From assembly GCF_002162315.1 (NCBI RefSeq), contig NZ_CP021416.1, positions 620,001 to 684,000 on the forward strand: a stretch of DNA of 64,000 bases, in the 5' to 3' direction. A model generated the notes under the pieces. It saw only the letters and a list, made by a program, of their open reading frames with translations. It ran no database searches and was not told the DNA's origin. Position 1 is the first letter of the stretch; each line of letters starts with the position of its first letter. Source of the stretch: Sulfurospirillum diekertiae (GTDB taxonomy: Bacteria > Campylobacterota > Campylobacteria > Campylobacterales > Sulfurospirillaceae). Position numbers and translations under genes: made by a program. This document shows positions 55,196 to 64,000 of the stretch, piece after piece.

Positions 55196-58100
55196 TTAAA
55201 TAAACTTATGGATAAGCGTCTCAAGGTCTTTTTTTGCTAATTTGATTTGGTAAAATAGCATCAAAGGCAACGGTGGTATCTTGATTTTTGTCTTTTGGAT
55301 CAATAAACATAATTGTATGGATTTTGCCTACATTATGTTCTTTTTCAGTTGACTGAATCCATGTTGAAAATATTTCTATATCATCAAGAAGCATCTCTTT
55401 ATCAAAAAGAATAACTTTGTAGTGTTTTGATCCAATTTTTTGTTTAAAATCATTGTATGAAGTTGCTGATTCAACGTATTCACACATTTTACTTAAAACA
55501 CTTGTAAATATTTTCGTTTCAATAGGGCTTTTCTTCAAAACAAGTACATCTTTGATTTCAATGGTTGGAACGATTGACTCATTACTTTTCTCTTCAGTAA
55601 TAGGGGTTTGCATATCTTCGATGCTTGTTGACAAATGAGGGACTTCTTCAGATAGAAGAGGCATATTTGTCTCAATAGGCTGATGCTCTACTGCAGCTTG
55701 TTTGACGTCTACCGAAGGAACTTCCTCTTGAGCTGCAAAATCAATTTTATCTTGAATAAAGAGGTTAAGAATACTAATAATGCTGTCTTTTTTGATTGGT
55801 TTGGTGATGTATTCATCCAACCCTTCTTTCATAAAACGCTCGCGATCACCTTTGAGTGCATTAGCAGTAATTGCAACAATAGGAATATGGGGGAGATGGT
55901 TTTTTTCTTCATATTCGAGAATTTTATGCGTTGCTTCAATACCATCCATAACGGGCATCGCAATATCCATAAAGATCATATCAAAATTGTCATTACGTCG
56001 GCGTTCTACAGCTTGAAGACCATTAGGTACAATCGTAATATTAAGGCCTAAATCTTCTAATGTTCTTCGAATTAATTTTTGATTAATCTCATTATCTTCG
56101 GCAACAAGTACATTTGCTTTAAATTTCTTGCCAAAAGTAACTTTTGGCAATGGTTGTGGCTCAATACGGTCTTCTTTTGCAGGTAAAAATTCGCGTTTGG
56201 ATTCTAACGCTCTAACAAGTTTTGATACGTTGATTGGCTCATAAATTGGTGTAATGTATTTCGTATTAAACTCATTGTACTTAACCTGTTGAGAAGATTT
56301 AAAGATTAGAATAATAGGTAACTTGATTTTTTTATACTCTTCAAGCTCTTCTTTGGTCAGATTGTTATAATCAGCGACGATGATATTGCTTCCTGCTTTA
56401 AAGATAAGATTTTTAAGTGCAGGAAAATCTGTATAGTATTTTGCATGTGCTCCAAAATAAGTAAAGTAATCATACATAAACTCAGTGTGTGCTTTATTAC
56501 TATTTAGAGGTGAATAGATGGCACAGTTAAAGTCATTGAAATGATCTTTATAGTCGGTACCGCTTGAACTTGACTCTAAAAGGTCTAATACAAAGAAGAA
56601 GCGGCTACCTTTACCTTCGTCACTTTCAACTTCTAAACGACCACCCATAAGAGCAATATATTTTGATGAGATGGTTAGGCCAAGTCCTGTACCTCCAAAC
56701 TTTCGTGTAATTGTAGAATCAGCTTGATTAAAGGCATCAAAAATACCTTCGATTTTATCTTTGTTAATACCAATACCTGAATCTTGTACACTAAAGAGTA
56801 CGCGAGCTTTATCAAGCGGTGCATTATCGACACGTTTGATTTCTACCGTGATTTGACCATTGTTTGGAGTAAATTTAACAGCATTACTCATCAGATTGAT
56901 GAGCACTTCTTTGATCTTAACAGCATCACTTTTAAGATAATTGTGTAAGCTAGGGTCAATATACAAGGAGAGCTGAATATTTTTCTCAGCAGCTTTAGGT
57001 CCATACACTTCAACGGCATTCTCAAACTCATCAATAGGGGAGAAGAGAATTTCGTCGATTTCAATTTTATTGCTTTCCACTTTAGAAAGGTCAAGAATAT
57101 TATTAATAATGGCTAAAAGGTTTTCAGAACTTTTTTCAATAACATCCACAAATTCGCGTTTTTCTTCATCGAGATCAGAATTTTTCAAAAGTTCTGTAAA
57201 TCCAATAATACCATTAAGCGGCGTTCTAATCTCATGGGACATATTAGCTAAGAAGATACTTTTTGCAGCACTGGCTTCTTCCGCATTTTTCTTTTCTTTG
57301 GCAATGTTTTCAATGGCTCGATCGATAATACCGTAGGCAACGTTCATACCTTCCGCTGTATTAAAGTCAACTTTTTCTTTTGTTTCGGCAAGCTCTTCAA
57401 CACGTGTAAAGATATTTTCAAGGCCTTGAACATTCTTTCTAAATTGTCCTGAAAGTCCTAGTCCTAAGAACATCAAAATGATGGAAATAATCCATGTAAG
57501 CCCTGCACCAATCAATTGACCCATATTTTGAGTATCATAGTTTTTTTCTTCTACATTAAGAGAAGCTTTAATAATTTGAGCAGATTTGTCAAGAATATCA
57601 ATTTTTTTCGTTAAGAGACCAAACCAGAGCGTAGGGTCGATTAAGTATTCGCCGCTTTGTGCCGCTGTAATAAGTTCAGCCTTTACTTGGGTGATTTCCT
57701 CATCAAGTTTAATATTCTCTGGGAGTTTATAAAGCGTTTCAATTTGTGTGCGTGTTCCTTGGTCATTAATAGTAGTATGATCAAAAATATTGGAAACACC
57801 AAAAATACTAATCCAAATTTCAAGATCCTTAGGGCTAAAAGGGACATATTGACTGAGGATTTTAGAAACGAAACCTCTTTCTTGTCCTAAGTATTCAATA
57901 TTTTTGTAGGCAGAAATTAAGGAGTATGTGAGGTTCGAGATATTGGAGTTGGAATTGATGGTTCCAAGTGTCTCAAGCTCTTTTAAGAGAAATGTATTAA
58001 CCTGACTATAGTAATCAAAGAACATTTTATTAAAGTCAATCGAAAATTTATCGACTGCTTGACGCATATCACCAACCTTGTTAAGGTAGAGGATAGTATT

Positions 58101-58424
58101 TTTAATATTTGGTGTTACTTCATGTGTTTGATAAAAGTTATGAAATTCTGTAATGGCTTTTGTAACAGCTACGCGTTGTTCTTGGAGAGATTCTTTTGCA
58201 ATACTTCCTTGACTTGAAATATAAGAAGCGCTCAGTCCTCTCTCTTTTGCAAGCTCAATAGAGAGTGTGCTTAAAACTCTGGTACTTTCTATTTTATTTT
58301 TCAGTGTTAACGTTGTATCAAATTGTTTGTATGATAAGAAGAGAAAGTAACTGGAAAAAATAAAAAGAATAATCAGAGGATATTGACTGATAAGTCTTAA
58401 AGTATGCTGAGTCGTTAATTTCAT
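55196..58424 (-). CDS. Hybrid sensor histidine kinase with NIT sensor and receiver domains (C-terminal frameshift)
   Basis: Over 1060 aa. A transmembrane helix, then a periplasmic NIT-type nitrate/nitrite sensor (TLSIELAKERGLSASYISSQ), second membrane helix (about 305-325), HisKA with MSHEIRTPLNGIIGFTELL, HATPase_c (VLINLMSNAVKFTP, GTGLGLTISSKYI), a degenerate receiver (about 640-745), a canonical receiver (VLVAEDNEINQKLI, MIFMDIAMPVMDG) and a C-terminal receiver-like part. The frame ends at 55221, but removing one base from the A7 tract (plus-strand T, 55229-55235) gives KKDLETLIHKFI, a natural receiver ending, at 55196. Confidence 0.88.
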
Positions 58425-58439
58425 GGTCGGAGTCCTTTA

Positions 58440-58838
58440 TTAACTGTTTAGTAGTATATTGTAAGTAGAAGCAATGTCTTTACATGTAACGCTATCTTTT
58501 GCCCCTTGGTTGAGGAGGGAAACAGCCTCATCATGTTTGACTTTATTTTTAAGATAGGCTTCGGCAAGGTAACATTTTGCCTTAATATTGCCTTTCATCA
58601 CCGCTTGTTCTAAGTAGGGAATAGCAAGTGCTGGGTTGGCTTCAACGCCTTCACCGTAAAGATACATTTTGCCAAGGTAAAAATATCCTTGCACTGAATT
58701 TTCTTTCTTAATCGAGAGTTCAAATAGCTCTTTAGCATGTGTGAAGTTACCACTTTTATACTCCATCATTGCATCTCGAAAGCTATCTGCAAATAAGAAA
58801 GATAGAGGTAAAAGAAGGCCCAATATCAGTTTATTCAT
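58440..58838 (-). CDS. Exported Sel1-repeat (TPR-like) protein
   Basis: A 132-aa periplasmic protein with signal peptide (MNKLILGLLLPLSFLFADSF) and three Sel1-type repeats (AKELFELSIKKENSVQGYFY, LGKMYLYGEGVEANPALAIP, AKCYLAEAYLKNKVKHDEA). Sel1 repeats mediate protein contacts. Its ATG overlaps the stop of the upstream gene (ATGA), and the kinase gene begins 15 bp later, so the three form one operon. It could be a periplasmic partner of the NIT sensor kinase (inference). TTTACATGTAAC lies in its 3' end. Confidence 0.82.
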   Translation of the reverse strand: MNKLILGLLLPLSFLFADSFRDAMMEYKSGNFTHAKELFELSIKKENSVQGYFYLGKMYLYGEGVEANPALAIPYLEQAVMKGNIKAKCYLAEAYLKNKVKHDEAVSLLNQGAKDSVTCKDIASTYNILLNS

Positions 58839-60004
58839 AAAACATTCTCCTTAAAACGGGCAACTACATCTTGCAGGTTTTTTAATGTTTGGAGAATTTC
58901 CTCTTTAGTATCAAACTCTAAACTGGTTTCAAGATGCTCAAATTGATTAGAAAGTGAGGCTATTTGCAAATGCAGTGCAATGCTTTTGAGTTTTGTAATT
59001 TCTTCTTTGGCATTGTTGCGGTTATTGTCATTAATAGCTTGCAATAGAAGGGGCATTGCAATATTTAAGGCATTGATATACTCTTCAAGGATTTGTGCTA
59101 ATGTACTAATATCAAGTCCTAGCTCTTCAGCACACAGTGCAAGATCAAACTCTTCATCTTCAACGAGCGGTACGGGTGTTTTTCTGAGCTCGTCAACAAA
59201 GAGTGTTGTATCTTCACGGAGATTTTCTTCTTTGTCATCGGGATAATTTTCAACAGGAGCTACAAAATCAAGATCATTGATTTTGATTTGGTCGATAGAG
59301 TGATATTCAAAAGAAGTGTCTTCGTCTTGTCTCTCTTCACTTTTTGGCTCTTCTAGAATGTTATCGTCAAATTTAAGTTTAAAATCAAATGAATCTTCTG
59401 GAAAAGGAAGTGATGCACCAATTTTCAAATCACTCTCTTCCTTAGATTCAGGAAACGGCTCTTCTAAAGGTTTGAAGGTGGGAGCTATAAAATCATCCTC
59501 TCGTTCTGCAGTGGATAAGGATAACGGGGTATCAAAGTTAATATCAGATGACAAAGATGGTGGAGCATCTTCAATAAAAGCTTCTTCATGTGGAATTAAG
59601 CTAGGGGATAACTCTTTTTCGATCATAGGCTCAGAAGCTAGAGATTTGTTTGTTGAAAGAGGTAGGTCATGTTTAAAGGGTGCGTTGTTTAGTTCCACAC
59701 TGTAGAAAATAAATGAGCCGTTAATCTCTTTTTGAAGGTATATTTCGTTAATAGTCAGTGATGTCTCAATCTCTTTACCATTTTTGGTTTTGATCAAAAC
59801 GCGTTTATTGGGTGTACCGCTATGTTGAGCATAATCAATCCATGAGAAGTTTTTGAACTTAAAGATAAAGCCAGGTTTGTTCACAAAGAGGTCGGCAAAA
59901 TCATTGTGATAATTACGAAACTCTTCCATGTCTTCGTATCCTAATAGATACAACTCTTGGGTTCCCATTCCTAGAAATAGACCACTTTTATCGTAAAGTA
60001 TCAA
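58835..60004 (-). CDS. PAS-like/Hpt-like acidic signalling protein lacking the phospho-His
   Basis: A 389-aa soluble protein. An N-terminal PAS-like part (about 1-105, LFLGMGTQELYLLGY), a very acidic disordered linker (110-285) and a four-helix C-terminal part (about 295-389) with Hpt-like AKEEITKLKSIALHLQIAS and FEHLE. Typical Hpt has HxLKG; here it reads TKLKS, so the phospho-accepting His is absent. The start is TTG 60004, with AAGGA seven bases before it; the frame is open further upstream without ATG. First gene of the kinase operon. Confidence 0.7.
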   Translation of the reverse strand: MILYDKSGLFLGMGTQELYLLGYEDMEEFRNYHNDFADLFVNKPGFIFKFKNFSWIDYAQHSGTPNKRVLIKTKNGKEIETSLTINEIYLQKEINGSFIFYSVELNNAPFKHDLPLSTNKSLASEPMIEKELSPSLIPHEEAFIEDAPPSLSSDINFDTPLSLSTAEREDDFIAPTFKPLEEPFPESKEESDLKIGASLPFPEDSFDFKLKFDDNILEEPKSEERQDEDTSFEYHSIDQIKINDLDFVAPVENYPDDKEENLREDTTLFVDELRKTPVPLVEDEEFDLALCAEELGLDISTLAQILEEYINALNIAMPLLLQAINDNNRNNAKEEITKLKSIALHLQIASLSNQFEHLETSLEFDTKEEILQTLKNLQDVVARFKENVL

Positions 60005-60065
60005 ATGACGATCCTTGAGTGAACGTTGAAAATTCCATTTTAACTCACTTATACTTAAAACTAAC

Positions 60066-61865
60066 CTACTTTTTTAAGCCCAGAAATAGATTAGCCCCAA
60101 GCTTCTTACCTACGGTGACCTCTAGCTCTTCTTGACTCGCATTATAGATGGCTTCAAAGGTTCCAAAGTAGAGGAGTAATTTCTTAATCGTTGCTGCACC
60201 TACCCCTTCAATGGTTTGAAGTTCTAAACTCATATCACGCCCTCGTTTTTTCTTTTGATGATACGTAATGGCAAAGCGGTGCGCTTCATCCCGAAGGCGT
60301 TGAATAAACTGCAAACGCTTATCGCTAGGAGGGAGTTCAAACGACTGGTTTTGGTTGTAAAGAAGATCATGTGCCGCTCCTTTTGAACGGTTTGCTTTGG
60401 CATCACGCTTCTCTTTAGCGATGGCGAGCAGATCGACCTGAACTCCTTTTTGAGAGAGCAGACTTTTCGCCAGTTTTAAAATGGTCTCTCCTCCATCGAG
60501 TACCCAAAGATCGGGGGCGGATTCTTTGGAAAAATCATTCATACGACGCTCTAGCATTTCTCTCATTTGGGCATATTCATCGCTGTGGTGAAGCTCATAG
60601 CGACGGTAGCTGGATTTATCAAACCCTTCGTCCCACACAACCATGCCTCCGACGGGGGATTTGCCGCCAAGATGAGAGTTGTCAAAAATTTCAATGCGTT
60701 TGGGAAGAGCAACGAAATCAAATAGAACTTGCATCTGTTCGGCGAGAGAGGTGTTGTTTTTCGTGCTGTGTTGGATTAAAATCGTCTTAGCGTTTTCTTG
60801 TGCCATAGAGGTTAAATGCAGTTTTTCACCGCGCTTGGGAACGCTGATCGTGATCTTTTGGCCAAATTTTTCACTTAAAAAGTGACTCATATCGTCTTGT
60901 TCATTAAAGGATTCTGCGATGAGAATTTGCTTGGCGAAGGTTTGGTTCATCGGGTTATAAAACTCAAAGAGTGCGCGCTGATAGAGCTCCTCTTTTTCAA
61001 AACCGTACGCATTGTGCATCAGCGTGTGCGATGTCGAGACAATCTTGCCACCACGAATAAACAGACGCATAATGACCGCTGTTTTCTCCATAATTTCAAC
61101 GGCAAAAACATCGTAATCTTCCAATTTTGAGAGTTCCACATGCGTTACATGTAAAGCATCTTTGATCGAGTTTATGATGTCTCGCAGTTTCGCCGCCTCT
61201 TCAAAATTGAGCTTCATCGAAGCCTCTTCCATCTTTACATGTAAAAGATTCACAAGCTTCTTTTGATCGTTGAGTGATTCGAGTGCTTCTTGAACGATTT
61301 GAGCGTACGTTTCGGTATCTATCTTTTGTTCACAGGGCGCTAAACAGCGGTTAATCTGATAAAAAAGACACGCTTTTTTACCCTTCAAACACCCCTTTTT
61401 TTGCACCAAAGGAAAGGCTAAATACAGTGCATCTAAGAGTGCTTTGGCCGAACCTGAAAGCGGGCCGAAATATTTGATATTTTTATCGTTAATAATCTTC
61501 CGTGTGATCTCAAAACGAGGGAAATCTTCGGAGAGATTGATCGCAATATAAGGGTAGGTTTTATCATCGCGCAATAAAATGTTATATTTGGGTTTGAGCT
61601 GTTTAATGAGCGAATTTTCCAAAATGAGTGCGTCATGTTCGCTTTGAACGACGATGTACTCGACATTTTCAACTTCACTGATCATCTTCGCAATGCGGGG
61701 TGAGAGATTGGGAGCAGCAGAGAGTTCGCCTGAGAAGCGAAAATAACTCTTCACGCGATTTTTAATGCTTTTGGCTTTACCAACGTAAAGTAGCATGCCT
61801 TGCGCGTTAAAATATTGATAAATTCCCGCATTGTGCGGAGCGTTTTTAAGTTTTTGAGCTAGCAT
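60066..61865 (-). CDS. uvrC: Excinuclease ABC subunit C
   Basis: A 599-aa dual-incision nuclease of nucleotide excision repair. GIY-YIG domain at the start (GIYQYFNAQGMLLYVGKAKS), UvrB-binding UVR motif (LHVKMEEASMKLNFEEAAKL), RNase-H-like domain (IEIFDNSHLGGKSPVGGMVV, DLWVLDGGETIL) and C-terminal HhH (LQTIEGVGAATIKKLLLYFG). Exact palindrome in the UVR region (LLHVK, 61234) and a near copy at 61145. Starts inside the DciA-like gene end (7-bp overlap). Confidence 0.96.
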   Translation of the reverse strand: MLAQKLKNAPHNAGIYQYFNAQGMLLYVGKAKSIKNRVKSYFRFSGELSAAPNLSPRIAKMISEVENVEYIVVQSEHDALILENSLIKQLKPKYNILLRDDKTYPYIAINLSEDFPRFEITRKIINDKNIKYFGPLSGSAKALLDALYLAFPLVQKKGCLKGKKACLFYQINRCLAPCEQKIDTETYAQIVQEALESLNDQKKLVNLLHVKMEEASMKLNFEEAAKLRDIINSIKDALHVTHVELSKLEDYDVFAVEIMEKTAVIMRLFIRGGKIVSTSHTLMHNAYGFEKEELYQRALFEFYNPMNQTFAKQILIAESFNEQDDMSHFLSEKFGQKITISVPKRGEKLHLTSMAQENAKTILIQHSTKNNTSLAEQMQVLFDFVALPKRIEIFDNSHLGGKSPVGGMVVWDEGFDKSSYRRYELHHSDEYAQMREMLERRMNDFSKESAPDLWVLDGGETILKLAKSLLSQKGVQVDLLAIAKEKRDAKANRSKGAAHDLLYNQNQSFELPPSDKRLQFIQRLRDEAHRFAITYHQKKKRGRDMSLELQTIEGVGAATIKKLLLYFGTFEAIYNASQEELEVTVGKKLGANLFLGLKK

Positions 61866-62314
61866 GTTCTGTTTTTGGCAATGGTCTCTTTAATCGCTTC
61901 AAATAGGGAACGTAGTTTTTCATCTTCACACAGCGTTTCAAAACTTCCCGTAGCTTGTTCTGCATAGAAAATTTCTGAATTGGCGGAGACAATCAACGCC
62001 TCTTCCTCACTTTTTTGATTCGTTACAAAGGCTTGAACCTCTTTTACATGTAAACAGGCACACTCTGGAAAATGTGTGTGAACCTCTTTTAATAGACTCT
62101 TTATTAAATTACGTTTATAATTAAATTCCATTTTGGCGCAAGGATGATTGAGTACAAAAAAGAGCGTATCGTTTTTGGTGTACACAAAGCGTATCATACT
62201 TGTGAAGCTTTTGGGTAACAAACTGAGCAATCTGTCATAACAACGCACCTGCTCATATTTCTTCATAGAAGGTTGTTGTACGAGATGAGAAATTATACTT
62301 TTAGAATCTTTCAT
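61859..62314 (-). CDS. DUF721 (DciA-like) protein
   Basis: A 151-aa basic protein of the DUF721 type: FVLNHPCAKMEFNYKRNLIK, then ACLHVKEVQAFV. DUF721 proteins include DciA, the ancestral DnaB helicase operator; the N-terminal KH-like part is recognisable. The start codon may be the ATG at 62314, which lies only a few bases after a minus-strand TATAAT, or the internal ATG 17 codons later (MKKYEQVRCYDRLL). It overlaps the divergent lipoprotein gene. Exact palindrome read as CLHVKEV (62043). Confidence 0.72.
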   Translation of the reverse strand: MKDSKSIISHLVQQPSMKKYEQVRCYDRLLSLLPKSFTSMIRFVYTKNDTLFFVLNHPCAKMEFNYKRNLIKSLLKEVHTHFPECACLHVKEVQAFVTNQKSEEEALIVSANSEIFYAEQATGSFETLCEDEKLRSLFEAIKETIAKNRTC

Positions 62315-62434
62315 GTTCTCATTATAGCATGTTTGGGCTTTGCTCTTTTTGGTTGTGGTTTTAAAGGTCCTCCTATTTACAAAGACAGTAACACAACGAC
62401 CTATCCTAAAAATATACGCACAACTGTCAAATGA
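62285..62434 (+). CDS. Small LptM-like lipoprotein
   Basis: A 49-aa reading frame: MRNYTFRIFHVLIIACLGFA, then LFGCGFKGPPIYKDSN, ending with TAA-independent TGA at 62432. The lipobox LFGC and the CGFKGPP motif match LptM/YifL lipoproteins, which help mature the LPS transport machine LptD. The gene overlaps the start of the minus-strand DUF721 gene and ends in ATGA overlap with nadB. RBS is weak. It is often missed because of its size. Confidence 0.68.
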   Translation: MRNYTFRIFHVLIIACLGFALFGCGFKGPPIYKDSNTTTYPKNIRTTVK

Positions 62435-63901
62435 AAAACGTCTTATGATGTTTTAATTATTGGTACAGGCATTGCAGGTTTAAGTACGGCACTCGCACTG
62501 CCAAAGTCATTGAGTGTCTTGATTGTTTCTAAAGATTATGCATGGGAATGTAACACATTCTATGCACAAGGGGGTGTTGCCGTTGCCAAAGATGTGGCTG
62601 ACATACCTTTACATGTAAAAGACACACTCAGTGCTGGGGCAGGACATTGTGACCCGGAGGCAGTTAATGTGCTCTGCTCTGAAGGGCCTATTGCTATCAA
62701 ACGGTTGATCGATATGGGCTTTAATTTTGATAAAGATGAAGCAGGAAATCTGCTCTACACCAAAGAAGCTGCTCACAGTACGAACCGTATTTTACACGCA
62801 GGTGGAGACGCGACGGGGCGTTATATTCACCTTTTTTTAATGCAAAAGCTTCCGTTCCCCATTCTGTATAACACGCAAGTAACTGACCTATTGATTGATG
62901 AGGGTGTCTGTTATGGTGCGCGTGTTTTTCATGCCGATAAAATTTTTAATCTTTACGCTAAAAAAGTCATTATTGCCAGTGGTGGTGTGGGGTCTTTGTA
63001 TGAGTATCATACCAATGCGCGAACGATTAGTGCCGATATGCAAGGTATCTGTTTAAGCCACGGTATTGCACTTGCGGATATGGAAATGATGCAATTTCAC
63101 CCCACCGCCTTTGTCCTTGGAAACAGTGTTCGCAAACAGCTTTTAAGTGAATCGCTCAGAGGCGAGGGTGCAATGGTTGTGGATGAAGATGGCAAGCGTT
63201 TTGTGTTTGAGTATGATCCAAGAGGTGAACTCGCACCCCGTGATGTCGTGAGTCGTGCCATTTTTCGCTATAAACAGAAAACGGGTAAAGAGGTCTATTT
63301 GGACTTAAGTGCCTTTACCAAAGAGCATTTTGCACAGCGCTTCCCGAGTATCTATTTTAACATGACCAATATTGGATACAACGTACCTGAGCAGAGAATT
63401 CCTATCTCTCCTGCATTTCACTACTCCATGGGCGGCATTAAAACAGACTTACGTGGGAACGTTTTACATGTAAAAGATCTTTATGCCGTTGGAGAGTGTG
63501 CAAATACCGGTGTGCATGGTGCGAACAGACTTGCAAGTAACTCATTGCTCGAAGGATTAGTGTTCTCAGCTCGTGTGGCAGAGGAGATCAAACAGAGTAT
63601 CTTCGAGCCAAAGGTACAGCGTACGTTTAGCGAAGTTGAAGAAGTGCTGATGCGCGAAAATGACAAGGTGCTTAAAAATGAGTTACGCCATTTGATGTGG
63701 TATTATGCAGGCATCCTTCGAGAACCAAAAAATTTGGAAAAAGCAAAAAAGAGAGTGGAAGAGATGTTAGCATTGTCCATTGGAAAACTGCTGAGACTCC
63801 GACTTTTAGTGTCACTTGAAATTATTACCAGTGCGCTTAATCGAAAAGAATCACTGGGTGCACACTATTTACAACAAGGGAATGACCTATGCGAATCTTA
63901 G
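62431..63901 (+). CDS. nadB: L-aspartate oxidase NadB, with N-terminal frameshift
   Basis: FAD enzyme making iminoaspartate for NAD synthesis. The continuous frame from 62444 to 63901 reads SYDVLIIGTGIAGLSTALAL (dinucleotide-binding GxGxxG) and carries FYAQGGVAVAKD, ISPAFHYSMGGI and CANTGVHGANRLASNSLLEG. No proper start codon opens that frame: the natural ATG 62431 (overlapping the lipoprotein stop) is followed by five A, and removing one A joins it (MKTSYDVLII). Otherwise the protein would start only at 62510 and lose its FAD loop. So a one-base homopolymer error is likely. Two exact palindromes read LHVK (62608, 63463). Confidence 0.82.
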
Positions 63902-64000
63902 TAGCGCTATTAGTTTTAGTTAATACCATTTGGGCGTCAAGTGGTCAAAATCTCACCAATACTTGGGTCGGAATCGTCTCCTTAATCCTCTTCGTTGTGG
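63889..64000 (+). CDS. N-terminal part of a sodium/proton antiporter, NhaD-like
   Basis: Open to the right edge: MRILVALLVLVNTIWASSGQ and then NLTNTWVGIVSLILFVV. The first hydrophobic stretch followed by TWVGIVSLILFV resembles NhaD-type antiporters, which begin similarly. It overlaps the nadB end by 13 bp. Only 37 residues are visible, so the assignment is tentative. Confidence 0.5.
   Translation, partial: MRILVALLVLVNTIWASSGQNLTNTWVGIVSLILFVV

Noticed and set aside
58980..59705. Ser-rich reading frames opposite the PAS/Hpt-like gene
   Set aside because: Antisense shadows of the acidic Glu/Asp-rich linker; no start signals.
62510..63901. nadB starting at 62510 as the true protein
   Set aside because: This would remove the GxGxxG FAD-binding loop that is clearly encoded just upstream in the same frame.

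Overview
The window looks like an AT-rich chromosome segment of a free-living member of the Campylobacterota (Epsilonproteobacteria), most likely Sulfurospirillum or a close relative. The reasons are the gene order fur-lysS-glyA-DUF1882-SPOR-(trpE)-aroE, which I remember from Campylobacter jejuni (Cj0400-Cj0405), the AMIN-type FliO next to a short FliN, the CZB chemoreceptor, short GatC and HisG, and -10 boxes of the TAYAAT type. I see no rRNA, tRNA, CRISPR, prophage or insertion sequence.

Layout. 0-3.5 kb: tRNA modification (dus), a hypothetical, an AEC transporter and fliO/fliN. 3.6-7.3 kb: a compact operon behind a clear sigma54-type promoter (63-aa protein, MoxR-type AAA+ ATPase, DUF2201/VWA protein, two mutually homologous helical proteins), followed by a second sigma54-type promoter in front of a nitrogenase-associated ArsC-like gene. 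This is the best candidate for an undescribed system. 8-15 kb: accessory genes (gamma-CA-like protein, second AEC carrier, HugZ-like protein, low-GC orphan, TetR with operators and a stand-alone fabF, GrpB, two GNATs), with similar promoter/hairpin segments between some of them. 15-30 kb: thiC with a TPP riboswitch, CheX, a permease, TauE/SafE, uvrA, two tandem DctA-like symporters, HDOD, polA, mntP. 30-40 kb: outer-membrane protein, YgjP-like peptidase, dnaJ, a Spy/response regulator/kinase module, recR, a PAS-GGDEF protein, a CZB chemoreceptor. 40-51.5 kb: a long minus-strand run of housekeeping genes from gatC to an acyl-CoA synthetase. 51.6-64 kb: a YfgM/BamB-like pair, coaX, hisG, a large NIT-type hybrid kinase cluster, uvrC, a DciA-like gene, an lptM-like lipoprotein, nadB and the start of an NhaD-like antiporter.

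Two features cut across the window. First, the 12-bp palindrome TTTACATGTAAA occurs 24 times exactly, plus at least a dozen one-mismatch copies, inside genes (almost always read as Leu-His-Val-Lys/Asn) and between them. It behaves like a highly iterated palindrome. Second, five genes (GNAT at 14.5 kb, cvpA, coaX, the hybrid kinase and nadB) are broken or shortened at short A/T homopolymers, and the expected protein continues in another frame. That points to homopolymer indel errors in the sequence, or less likely to slippage-prone contingency tracts.
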